Shown here: positions 17,137 through 26,954 of the stretch, piece after piece | How the letters are laid out: every line of letters starts with the position of its first letter | How positions within the stretch are numbered: the first letter of the stretch is position 1 | DNA from: Paludisphaera borealis | Lineage (GTDB): Bacteria > Planctomycetota > Planctomycetia > Isosphaerales > Isosphaeraceae | Assembly: GCF_001956985.1 (NCBI RefSeq) | Contig: NZ_CP019082.1 | Coordinates: forward strand, 4,588,001 to 4,652,000 | DNA: 64,000 nt | Reading direction: 5' to 3' | The notes under the pieces: model-generated | Told to the model about the DNA's origin: nothing | Seen by the model: only the letters and a program-made list of their open reading frames with translations | The model's database searches: none | Made by a program: the position numbers and the translations under genes

Positions 17137-19089
17137 TCAAGCCTGGGGGCGGTCGTGGGGCTGGGAGAGGGGGCCGACTTCCTGAAGGCCGGGGACGACG
17201 GTGACGCCGTTGCGGCTGCCGACGGTTCGGGCGGTCGAGAGGATCGATACGTTCGTGCGTTTCTGGATGTTGATGTGGGTGACGGGTTCGCCGATGATCG
17301 TCGAGTTCGACATGCGTCGGAACGAGACCAGGTTGAGGTTGCCGGCGTTGTTGAGGACCAGGCCGTTGGCGTCGGTTCCGCGGACCGACTGGATGTTGCC
17401 CTGGACGTCGATCAGGACCGTGCCGGCGAGGTCGGGGCGGAAGCTCTCGCTCAGGTCTGTGAGCTGGTTCGGGTAGTTGATCACGATCGGCCCCCGGCTG
17501 GTGAGCGACACCTGGCCGTAGAGCTGCACGGTGTTGGGGACCGCGGCGCCGGAACTGTTCTTGCCCACGGTGTTGACGGCCAGGCTGCGGTCGACGCTCC
17601 CCACCGAGACGGCCGTCTGGTTGGGGTTGCCGGCGGGGATCGCCACATAGTTCCCCCCCTGGGTGAACGCCTTCTGCTGGACCGTGCTGAAGCTGTAGAG
17701 CAGGCTCAGGCTGCCGTTCTCGAGGGGGACCGACGTGGTCGTCGAGACGTTCAGGTAGCCGAGCTGGTTCTCGAGCGGTTGCAGCGAGTTGAACGGGGCG
17801 GCGACCGACGTATAAACCTGGTTCGATCCGGGAAGGCCGGTCACGCCCCCCAGCAGCGAGAGGCCCGACGGCGGTGTGTAGGGGGCGGGATTCCCCACCG
17901 GCTGGACGACCGTGCCGGCGGCGAGGCTGGCGGCCACGTCGAGCATCTGGAGCTGGTTCGCGGTCGTGTTGCCGATCACCGTCACCGAGTCGGTCGAGCC
18001 GACGTCGCTGAAGCCCGCCGGCACGCTGAACGAGCCCAGAGCGGTCCCGTAAGTCGCGTCGTAGACCGAGACGGTCGTCCCCGAGTCGACCAGAAGGACC
18101 TGCCGCTGGTTGTCGCGGCCGAGGGCGACCCCCACGTCGGCCGGCGCCCCGGCGACCTTGATCGGCGCGAACGACGTATCCACCACCCCGGTGTTCGCCT
18201 GGAGGTCGAGCTGGAACCGGACGACCTGGCCGGCGACCGGGTCGTAACCGAAGATCCGCACGTCGTTCAGGAGGTTGGGCGCGGGGGCGTCGCCGTTGAC
18301 GTGGTCGATGGCCACGACCACGCCCGGCGGCGCGGGGGGCGGGCCCGGATTGCCGTTCGTCGATTGGAGCAGGAGGTTGCCGGCCGAGACGAACTCGCCG
18401 TCGGACCCCGCGAGCGTCTGCACGAGGAAGACGTTGCTGACCACGCTGTTGTTGATGTTGTTGCTTGTGGTCGAGATCGAGCCCGTCGTGGTGGTCGTGG
18501 TCGTGGTGCTGCCCGAGGTGGTCGTGGTGGTCGTCGTCTGCACGGGCAGGTCGCGGAGCTGGATCTGCGAGTTCGGCCCGGCCGACCGGAGGCCCAGCGT
18601 GCCGATGCCGGCGGTGACGTTCACCGTGCCGTTGGGGATGAGGTCGAACTTGCGGAGGTTGATCATGCCGATCAACGGCGAGCCGATCCCGCTGAGGCTG
18701 TTGGTCGTGCCGCTCACGGCCTGGTCGTGACTGTAGATGGTCGCCAGCAGCGCCCGGCCGGTCCCGCCGTGGACGTCGCTGGTGATCTTCGAATAGGAGT
18801 TCGTCCGGCCGTACCGCAGATTGAGGGCGCCGGCGGAGTCTACGAACGTCCCTTCCAGAGTGCCCCGACCCTTGATCGTGAGCGCGACTCGAGTCCCCTC
18901 GGGAGTCGAATACGCGAACTTTTGGCCGTTATTGGAGAACACGCCGTTCGATGCGGTCGCGGAGACGACCTGGGCGAGCGGTTCCGCGACGGACGTCGCG
19001 CTCATGACGCATCGTTGCTCCAGCCCGTCCATCATGGGCTGGACCCGACGCATCAGGCTCCTCCTGGTGTCCGACGGTGTTCGCCCCAT
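17137..19089 (-). CDS. Large Thr-rich surface-type protein with LEPR-like leader
   Basis: The 650-residue protein of unknown function begins with a basic stretch and RRVQPMMDGLEQRCVMSATS, an LExR-type leader like those on planctomycete surface and secreted proteins. Residues about 185-215 are almost pure Thr/Ser/Gly. This segment probably acts as a flexible or glycosylatable spacer. The rest is Val/Gly/Asn/Thr-rich beta-type sequence with propeller-like phrases (LLVDSGTTVSVYDATYG, VTVIGNTTANQLQMLDV). No enzyme motif is seen. GGGAGG eight bases upstream supports the ATG at 19089. Surface adhesion or matrix function is only a guess. Confidence 0.75.
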   Translation of the reverse strand: MGRTPSDTRRSLMRRVQPMMDGLEQRCVMSATSVAEPLAQVVSATASNGVFSNNGQKFAYSTPEGTRVALTIKGRGTLEGTFVDSAGALNLRYGRTNSYSKITSDVHGGTGRALLATIYSHDQAVSGTTNSLSGIGSPLIGMINLRKFDLIPNGTVNVTAGIGTLGLRSAGPNSQIQLRDLPVQTTTTTTTSGSTTTTTTTTGSISTTSNNINNSVVSNVFLVQTLAGSDGEFVSAGNLLLQSTNGNPGPPPAPPGVVVAIDHVNGDAPAPNLLNDVRIFGYDPVAGQVVRFQLDLQANTGVVDTSFAPIKVAGAPADVGVALGRDNQRQVLLVDSGTTVSVYDATYGTALGSFSVPAGFSDVGSTDSVTVIGNTTANQLQMLDVAASLAAGTVVQPVGNPAPYTPPSGLSLLGGVTGLPGSNQVYTSVAAPFNSLQPLENQLGYLNVSTTTSVPLENGSLSLLYSFSTVQQKAFTQGGNYVAIPAGNPNQTAVSVGSVDRSLAVNTVGKNSSGAAVPNTVQLYGQVSLTSRGPIVINYPNQLTDLSESFRPDLAGTVLIDVQGNIQSVRGTDANGLVLNNAGNLNLVSFRRMSNSTIIGEPVTHINIQKRTNVSILSTARTVGSRNGVTVVPGLQEVGPLSQPHDRPQA

Positions 19090-19524
19090 CGCTCATCCTC
19101 CCTGCTCGCCGACCTCTTCCCAAAGAGCGATCCTTCGCCCTTCGGCCCGTCCACTGGTTATGATTTCGGCAATCCGGTCATTCGCCATAACCCGGTCTTG
19201 CGGCGAATTCCCTTCTGGTGGCAAAACAGTCGGCCAAGGCCAGCCTGTCGCAATCCCGCTATGCGGAATCTGGGAAGTCCAGGTAGGATGAGGCGGGCGG
19301 TGGGCGGTTCTTGATGCAGCGATTGGGCCGAATCTGCAATTCGTGCCGCATGCTTCGCCGATGTCCCTAGCAAGAGCGCATCCAGGCCGGTAAATTGGCG
19401 GGGATGGTTCACGCCGGAACGTCCGGAGTCACGGACGGTTTCGATCGGAACGAGGTAATTCGGGAAGGCCCGCGCCGGCTTCGTTCGGAGGGCCCCCCGC
19501 GATGCAGACAAAAGGAGAACGCTG
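19090..19524. other. Divergent intergenic region, no gene recognised
   Basis: These 435 bases separate two divergently transcribed exported-protein genes and must hold both promoters. No ORF has coding character. A GGTTATG...CATAACC inverted repeat lies at 19156-19192 and could be an operator. No clear -35/-10 pair was identified. Confidence 0.35.
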
Positions 19525-20307
19525 GTGGTGCGTCGAAATCTCTTGCTTGCGTGGTCGTTCGGTCTCGTCGCGTCGTTGAGCTTTGCCGGGACGGGTCGCG
19601 CGTTCGCCCAGGACGCGGTCAAAGCCCCGGCTCCGGCCGCGAAGGTCGAAGTCAAAGAAGCGGCCAAGCCGGAAGAACCGAAGAAGGACGAGGCCAAGAA
19701 AGAGGAGCCGAAGAAGGAAGAGGCCAAGGCCCCGGAAGTGCCGGCCGAGCTTCCGCCGCCGACGGTTCCCCCCGAGGTCGAGGCCAAGCTTGAGGCCGCC
19801 CGTCACGCCGTGGCCGAGGCGATCGTCGCCGCCCAGGACGCCGGGCTCGTCGACAGCTCGATCGACCCGCCGCCGATCCTCGACATCCTCATCAAGGGCT
19901 ACGCGGTCGACGCCCGGACCCTCAAGAACGCGGCTGGCAAGAAGCCCTACCCGGTCAGCCCCGAAGTCTTCGGCGCCTGGTTCACCGGCTACGGCAAGAC
20001 CGAGGGAATCAATTACCAGACCGACGTCCGGATCGTGAACCCCAGCGCCGGCCTTAAGGCCTGGTACGACCAGCGGGCCAGCATCCTGAACCGCCACATC
20101 GAAGCCGTCCGCAAGGCCAAGGGGCCGGCCCCCGCGCCCAAGGCCGAAGAGCCGAAGAAGGAAGAGGCCAAGAAAGAGGAGCCGAAGAAGGAAGAGCCCA
20201 AGGCCGAGGTCAAGAAGGAAGAGCCCAAGGCGGAAGCGCCCAAGGCTGAGGTCAAGGCCGAAGCGCCCAAGGCGGAAGCCGTGAAGGAAGCGCCGAAGTC
20301 CGAGTGA
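19525..20307 (+). CDS. Secreted Lys/Glu/Pro/Ala-rich repeat protein
   Basis: The 260-residue protein starts with a signal peptide (about 1-29, cleavage near AFAQ-DA). Two low-complexity arms built of EEPKKEEAK-like units flank a compact central domain (about residues 75-190). The central domain includes LEAARHAVAEAIVAAQDAGL, YAVDARTLKNAAG and INYQTDVRIVNPSAGLKAWY. The arms resemble TonB-like or lysine-rich periplasm-spanning linkers. The central domain was not recognised. GTG at 19525 has AAAGGAG upstream. Exported location is inferred from the leader. Confidence 0.75.
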   Translation: MVRRNLLLAWSFGLVASLSFAGTGRAFAQDAVKAPAPAAKVEVKEAAKPEEPKKDEAKKEEPKKEEAKAPEVPAELPPPTVPPEVEAKLEAARHAVAEAIVAAQDAGLVDSSIDPPPILDILIKGYAVDARTLKNAAGKKPYPVSPEVFGAWFTGYGKTEGINYQTDVRIVNPSAGLKAWYDQRASILNRHIEAVRKAKGPAPAPKAEEPKKEEAKKEEPKKEEPKAEVKKEEPKAEAPKAEVKAEAPKAEAVKEAPKSE

Positions 20308-20347
20308 CCCGACCAGAGCTGAGCCGGTTCTGGAACCGTCAGCCTAC

Positions 20348-20381
20348 GCCCGGCCCGTCGCGTGTCATCGCGGGGCCGGGC
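20348..20381 (+). terminator. GC-rich hairpin downstream of the KEEP-rich gene
   Basis: GCCCGGCCC (20348-20356) pairs with GGGCCGGGC (20373-20381) across a 16-base loop. There is no T-tract. Together with the following hairpin it probably separates this gene from the diadenylate cyclase gene. Confidence 0.45.
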
Positions 20382-20391
20382 AGGCGTCCAC

Positions 20392-20416
20392 CGCCCGGGC
20401 GATCCCCGGGCGTTTC
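20392..20416 (+). terminator. Hairpin followed by a short T-run
   Basis: CGCCCGGG (20392-20399), loop CGATC, then CCCGGGCG (20405-20412), followed by TTTCT. This is a compact intrinsic-type terminator 19 bases before the cyclase start codon. Its position so close to the ATG also allows a role as an attenuator. Confidence 0.5.
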
Positions 20417-20430
20417 TACTGTTCTTTTTC

Positions 20431-21510
20431 ATGAGGCCGCATCTTGTGACGCCCACCAACGTCTCGAAGGGGACGGCTCCGCTGCCGATCTTGTCGATCG
20501 CCGCGGAAGCCGCCCAGCGGTTGGGCGCGGCGGGCGTGCTGGTAATGCCCGAGGGGCCGCTGGAGTGGGACCTCGTGCGCTCCGTCACCAACGGCGACGT
20601 CGATTTCCTCCTGGCCAGCTCGTCCGATCGGCAGGTCGAGGCGATCAAGAAGGCCGGCCTGACGGCGATCGAGCTGGAGCCGACCGAGGCGGGCATCGCC
20701 GAGCGGATCACCCTGGCCCTGATCGAGGCCGTCGCCAACGACCTGCTCAAGGCGGGCGCCCGCGTGGTCGTCGTCTACTCGGGCTTCGAGGCCGAGGCGC
20801 TCGACTCGATCACCGTGATCCGCCTGGGCGAGCACCTCGAACGGCTCTCCGCCCGCGATCTCCGGGCGCTCGAAACCTCGGTCCCGTTCGAGACCCTCAA
20901 GGCCGTGGTCGACACGGCGGTCGAGATCGGTCGTGAAGGTCGCGAAGGCAAGGCGGTCGGCTCGCTGATCGTCGTCGGCGACGTTCGCAACGTCCTGGCA
21001 CGCACCCGGCCGCTCGGCTTCGACCCCTTCAAGGGCTACCGTCGCAAGGAACGCAACGTCCGCGACCTCCGCGTTCGCGAGGCGATCAAGGAGATCGCCC
21101 AGATGGACGGCGCGTTCATCGTCGCCCGCGACGGCACCGTCGAGGCCGCTTGCCGGCTGATCGACGCCCCCGTCGCCGGCCTGACCCTGCCCAAGGGGCT
21201 GGGGACCCGGCACTGGGCCGCCGCCGCCATCACCGCCGTAACCAAGGCCGTGGCGGTCGTCGTCAGCCAGTCGAACGGCACCGTCCGCCTCTTCCAGGAC
21301 GGCGAGGTCATCCTCCGCATCGCCCCCATGCGCCACGCCCGGGCGATGAAGTGGCAGGACGCCGAGAGCGAACCCGCCCCCCCTCGCGAACGCGACCGCG
21401 AGCGGGAACGGGACCGCGACAAGGAGAAGGAGAAAGAGAAGGACAAGGACAAGTCCCCGCCCGCCAAGTCCTCCGAAAACGGTCCCGTCGCGGCTCCTCG
21501 ATCGAGCTGA
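20431..21510 (+). CDS. DacZ-like diadenylate cyclase (DisA-type DAC domain)
   Basis: The 359-residue protein has an N-terminal domain (about 15-115) resembling the pyruvate-kinase C-terminal fold, as in archaeal DacZ. A DAC domain follows: PLGFDPFKGY, the catalytic DGA at 226-228 (AQMDGAFIVARDG) and GLGTRHWAAAAIT. DAC enzymes condense two ATP into c-di-AMP. The usual RHR nucleotide motif reads RHW here. The last 40 residues are a highly charged Arg/Asp/Glu/Lys tail. The ATG at 20431 is chosen because an upstream in-frame ATG lies inside the hairpins. An alpha/beta-hydrolase gene follows after 8 bases. Confidence 0.85.
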   Translation: MRPHLVTPTNVSKGTAPLPILSIAAEAAQRLGAAGVLVMPEGPLEWDLVRSVTNGDVDFLLASSSDRQVEAIKKAGLTAIELEPTEAGIAERITLALIEAVANDLLKAGARVVVVYSGFEAEALDSITVIRLGEHLERLSARDLRALETSVPFETLKAVVDTAVEIGREGREGKAVGSLIVVGDVRNVLARTRPLGFDPFKGYRRKERNVRDLRVREAIKEIAQMDGAFIVARDGTVEAACRLIDAPVAGLTLPKGLGTRHWAAAAITAVTKAVAVVVSQSNGTVRLFQDGEVILRIAPMRHARAMKWQDAESEPAPPRERDRERERDRDKEKEKEKDKDKSPPAKSSENGPVAAPRSS

Positions 21511-21518
21511 GGCTCGCC

Positions 21519-22304
21519 ATGTCCTGGATCACCAATCTTCTGATCGGACTGTTCGCCTGGTCGCCGAAACCGCCGCCCACTCCCGCCCCGGTGCCAGCGC
21601 CGGCCGAAATCCGGAGCGAGGCGCTGGTGGTGGTGGCCGACGGCATCGGCGGATTCGACCTGTGCGGCAGGGCCCTGGCTCGGGTGATCAAGGCGTCCGG
21701 CCTTGCGTACACCACCCGCGTGGTCCGCTGGGGGCACGGGGTGGGCCGGTGGTACGCCGACCTGTCCAACGCCGCCAACTGCGACGCCCGGGCCGACGAG
21801 GTCGCCGAGACGTTGCGGCTCCACCACGACGCGCACCCGGGCGAGCCGATCTTCCTCGTCGGCAAGTCGGGCGGCTGCGCCGTGATCGTCAAGGTGCTCG
21901 AGCGGCTGTCGGGCTCGGGGGTGGTGGTCGAGCGGGTGGTCTTGCTGGCACCGGCCCTCTCGCCGGGGTACGACCTGACGAAGGCGCTCGGGAGCGTCCG
22001 GCGCGACGTCTCGGTCTTCTGGTCGCCGCTCGACGTGGTATTCCTGGGCGCCGGCACGCGGATCTTCGGCACGTCGGACCGCGTCTGGTGTTCGGGGGCG
22101 GGCCGGGTCGGCTTCCTCCGTCCCAAGGCCGGGACCGACGACCCCGCGCGGGTGGCGGCGTACAAGAAGCTCCGCCAGATCCGCTGGTCGCCCCGGATGA
22201 GCTCGACCGGCTACCTGGGAGGACACTTGGGGCCGGATTCTCCGCGTTTTCTCAAGAAGTACGTCGTACCCCTGTTGCGGGTCGAGCCGCCTCCCGAATG
22301 TTGA
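21519..22304 (+). CDS. Alpha/beta-hydrolase-like protein
   Basis: The 261-residue protein has an N-terminal hydrophobic stretch (LLIGLFAW) and a Pro-rich linker, so it may be membrane-anchored. The core includes LVVVADGIGGFDLCGRAL, a nucleophile-elbow candidate FLVGKSGGCAV (Ser in GKSGG), and a C-terminal GYLGGHLG with a possible catalytic His. The catalytic acid is not assigned. It starts 8 bases after the cyclase stop, so the two are almost certainly co-transcribed. A lipase or esterase role is plausible but unproven. Confidence 0.7.
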   Translation: MSWITNLLIGLFAWSPKPPPTPAPVPAPAEIRSEALVVVADGIGGFDLCGRALARVIKASGLAYTTRVVRWGHGVGRWYADLSNAANCDARADEVAETLRLHHDAHPGEPIFLVGKSGGCAVIVKVLERLSGSGVVVERVVLLAPALSPGYDLTKALGSVRRDVSVFWSPLDVVFLGAGTRIFGTSDRVWCSGAGRVGFLRPKAGTDDPARVAAYKKLRQIRWSPRMSSTGYLGGHLGPDSPRFLKKYVVPLLRVEPPPEC

Positions 22305-24161
<1,857 letters not shown>

Positions 24162-24187
24162 GCCTCCCGTCCTCCTGCACTTCCTCT

Positions 24188-24216
24188 CCGGCGCGGAGCC
24201 TCTCGCTCCGCGCCGG
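24188..24216 (+). terminator. Perfect hairpin after enolase
   Basis: CCGGCGCGGAGC (24188-24199) and GCTCCGCGCCGG (24205-24216) form a perfect 12-bp stem with the 5-base loop CTCTC, 27 bases after the enolase stop. There is no T-run. Confidence 0.6.
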
Positions 24217-24335
24217 TGACCGGACGACGCCTCCCCCACCTCCTCGATCGCGCCGCCTCGAACGTAGACGAGGGGTGAGACTGCGATCAAAACGCGGCCG
24301 CGACGCCTCCGTTCCACCGATGCGGCAGCAGTTCC

Positions 24336-24567
24336 ATGACCACCGCGACGGTCGAGGAAGCCCAGGGCCGTCTCAAAGACCTCTTCGTTCGGGGTCATCA
24401 TCTGCGAAGAAGAGCTGCTCAGGCAGGACGGCGAATCCATCGCCGAGTCGGCCCGCACGCCTCGGAAATCCTGGCCGTACGGAGGCCGGGGACGCGAGAA
24501 GCGAGGTTTTCCGGATGGCCCCGCATGGGATGCGGTGCCGGAGGATTTCGAGGATTACATGGAATGG
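24336..24567 (+). pseudogene. Frameshifted Phd/YefM-type antitoxin remnant
   Basis: The 5' part reads MTTATVEEAQGRLKDL, the usual opening of Phd-family antitoxins. From about 24394 the plausible continuation is in the next frame (VIICEEELLRQDGESIAESA, then PEDFEDYMEW near the end), which resembles the PxxPRxPG...EDFEDYM C-terminus of this family. A single frame change near codon 18-20 breaks the gene. No toxin gene (PIN or Doc type) lies next to it. The rest of 24217-24632 is unassigned. Confidence 0.5.
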
Positions 24568-24632
24568 GGCTGTCGTTCTGAAGCGAATCGCCCGCCATGT
24601 TCAAGACGGCGAATGCGGGTGTCGGATAATTG

Positions 24633-24661
24633 TTGGAGAAATTCGACGCGTCGATTATAAT
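24633..24661 (+). promoter_or_regulatory. Candidate promoter of the DUF1549/DUF1553 operon
   Basis: TTGGAG at 24633-24638 and a perfect TATAAT at 24656-24661 are 17 bases apart, 47 bases before the ATG at 24708. A second TATAAT overlaps that ATG. Confidence 0.45.
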
Positions 24662-24707
24662 CCGGCGTCCGACCAGACCGCGTTGCAAGTGGATTGGGGC
24701 GATTATA

Positions 24708-26909
24708 ATGCGTGCTGTCATCTTCAGCCTCATGGCTGTCATCGGGGCGAGTCACCTGTCAGGGACTCTGGCTTCGGGAGCCGATCCATCCGCCAACGTC
24801 ACCTTCGAGCGAGACATTGAACCGATCTTGACCCGGGCGGGGTGCAACGCCGGAGCCTGTCACGGCAAGGCGAGCGGCCAGAATGGCTTCAAGCTGTCGC
24901 TCCTGGGCTTCGACCCCGAATTCGACCATATGGCGATCGCTCGCGAGGCCGGTGGACGTCGCGTCCTCCAAGCCGTGCCCGAGCAAAGCCTCATACTCCA
25001 GAAAGCCACGGCCGAGCTGCCTCACGGTGGCGGACGTCGAATCGACCCCTCAGGGCCTTTCTACGATACGCTCCGCCGCTGGATCGTCGCCGGACTTCCT
25101 CGGACCGCCACCGACGCGCCGAAGCTGGAGCGCGTGGTCGTCGAGCCGGGCGAACGAAGGCTAGGGCTCGATGAATCATTCGGTCTGCGCGTCACCGCCC
25201 GTTTCTCCGATGGGTCGACGGAAGACGTGACTCGCCTGGCCGCGTTTGGTTCCAGTGAATCGACCCTGGTCGCGGTCGACGCCGACGGTCGCGTCAAAGC
25301 AGGCAAGTTTGCGGGTGAGGCGACGATCTCGGCGCGCTACGAAGGGATGTTCGCCAACTGCGACGTATCCATTCCCTTGCCTGGCGAAGTATCCGCCGGT
25401 TTGTACGACTCGCTTCCCCGATCCAACTTCATCGATGATCACGTCTGGGCCAAGCTCAAGAAGCTCGGCCTGACCCCTTCCGGTCCCGCGGGCGATTCCA
25501 CGTTCCTGAGACGCGCCTACCTCGACGTCATCGGCCGCTTGCCGACGCCGGATGAGGCCCGCGCCTTCCTCGCGGATTCATCGCCCGACAAGCGCGCCCG
25601 CCTCGTGGATCGACTCCTCGACCGGCCTGAATACGCCGACCACTGGGCGAACAAGTGGATGGATCTCCTGCGGCCGAATCCCTACCGTGTGGGGATCAAG
25701 GCGGTCTTCAATCTGGATGGCTGGATTCGAGACGCGTTTCGGAAGAATCTGCCGTACGACCAGTTCGTGCGCGAGATCGTCACGGCCCGAGGAAGCACAT
25801 TCGAGCAGGGGGCTTCGGCGATCTTCCGGGACCGTCGCGAGCCGATCGAGATCGCGCCGGTCGTCAGCCAACTGTTTCTGGGCATCCGGCTCGATTGCGC
25901 CAAATGCCATCACCACCCGTTCGAGTCGTGGGGGCAGGAACAGTTCTACGAGTTCGCGGCCTTCTTCGCCCGCGTGGGACGCAAGGGCACCGGCCTCTCG
26001 CCGCCGATCTCCGGGAGCGAGGAAATCGTCTTCACCGCCAAATCCGGGTCGGTCAAGCACCCGTTGACCGGCAAGGTCCTGCCGCCCAAGCCGCTCTTCG
26101 GTTCCGCGCCCCTGGACGAGGACCCCGAGGCGGATCCACGCGAGGCGCTCGCTCGCTGGATGACTTCGCCCGAGAATCGCTACTTCTCCCAGGTGATGGC
26201 CAACCGCGTATGGGCCGACCTGATGGGCCGAGGCGTCGTCGATCCCGTGGACGATATTCGTGCGACCAACCCGCCCAGCAACGGCCCACTGCTCGACGCC
26301 CTCGCCGATGATTTCCGGACTCACGGATACGACCTGAAGCATTTGATCCGAACCATCATGGCCTCGTCGGTCTACGGGCTCAGCTCCGAGCCCAACGATC
26401 GGAACATCGCCGATACGCGCAGCTTCTCCCGTTATTACCGCCAGCGGCTTCGGGCGGAAATCCTCCTGGACGCGATCAGCGACGTGACCGACGTCCCCGA
26501 CGTTTTCGACGCCGCCCCCCCGCGCAGCCGCGCCTCGACGATCTGGACCAATCGGGTCCCCTCGCTGTTCCTCGATACGTTCGGTCGACCCGATCCGAAC
26601 CAGGACCCCCCTTGCGAACGAACCAGCGACACGGCGGTCGTCCAGGCTCTCCACCTCATGAATTCTCCCGGCGTTCACAAGAAGCTCTCGTCCCAGGACG
26701 GGCGAGTCGCGGCGCTGGCCAAGGGAGAAAAAACTCCCCAGGCGATCGTCGACGAACTCTATCTTCTGGCATACAGCCGACATCCCACCGATGAAGAGAA
26801 GAGTGTTTGCGAGGCGCTCCTCCTGGACACCAAGAGCGATCGGCGCCGTGCGGTGGAGGACATCCTCTGGGCCCTGCTGAACTCCGCCGAGTTCGTGTTC
26901 AAGGACTGA
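24708..26909 (+). CDS. Secreted DUF1549/DUF1553 protein with Ig-like (Big_2) domain
   Basis: The 733-residue protein has a signal peptide (about 1-22). An atypical CX4CH cytochrome-like motif (RAGCNAGACHGKASG) follows. A Big_2-like domain (about 145-225: ARFSDGSTEDVTRLAAF, VSIPLPGEV) comes next. The DUF1549 region includes FLRRAYLDVIGRLPTPDEA and CAKCHHHPFESWGQEQFY. The DUF1553 region carries NRVWADLMGRGVVDPVDDI and ends NSAEFVFKD. These families are abundant in planctomycetes and are thought to act with DUF1501 partners in polysaccharide-related metabolism; biochemistry is unproven. The DUF1501 gene follows 45 bases later. Confidence 0.9.
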   Translation: MRAVIFSLMAVIGASHLSGTLASGADPSANVTFERDIEPILTRAGCNAGACHGKASGQNGFKLSLLGFDPEFDHMAIAREAGGRRVLQAVPEQSLILQKATAELPHGGGRRIDPSGPFYDTLRRWIVAGLPRTATDAPKLERVVVEPGERRLGLDESFGLRVTARFSDGSTEDVTRLAAFGSSESTLVAVDADGRVKAGKFAGEATISARYEGMFANCDVSIPLPGEVSAGLYDSLPRSNFIDDHVWAKLKKLGLTPSGPAGDSTFLRRAYLDVIGRLPTPDEARAFLADSSPDKRARLVDRLLDRPEYADHWANKWMDLLRPNPYRVGIKAVFNLDGWIRDAFRKNLPYDQFVREIVTARGSTFEQGASAIFRDRREPIEIAPVVSQLFLGIRLDCAKCHHHPFESWGQEQFYEFAAFFARVGRKGTGLSPPISGSEEIVFTAKSGSVKHPLTGKVLPPKPLFGSAPLDEDPEADPREALARWMTSPENRYFSQVMANRVWADLMGRGVVDPVDDIRATNPPSNGPLLDALADDFRTHGYDLKHLIRTIMASSVYGLSSEPNDRNIADTRSFSRYYRQRLRAEILLDAISDVTDVPDVFDAAPPRSRASTIWTNRVPSLFLDTFGRPDPNQDPPCERTSDTAVVQALHLMNSPGVHKKLSSQDGRVAALAKGEKTPQAIVDELYLLAYSRHPTDEEKSVCEALLLDTKSDRRRAVEDILWALLNSAEFVFKD

Positions 26910-26954
26910 CCCGCAGGCCGGCCGACCACGCCCCTCCTGACAAAGGCGAGACCG

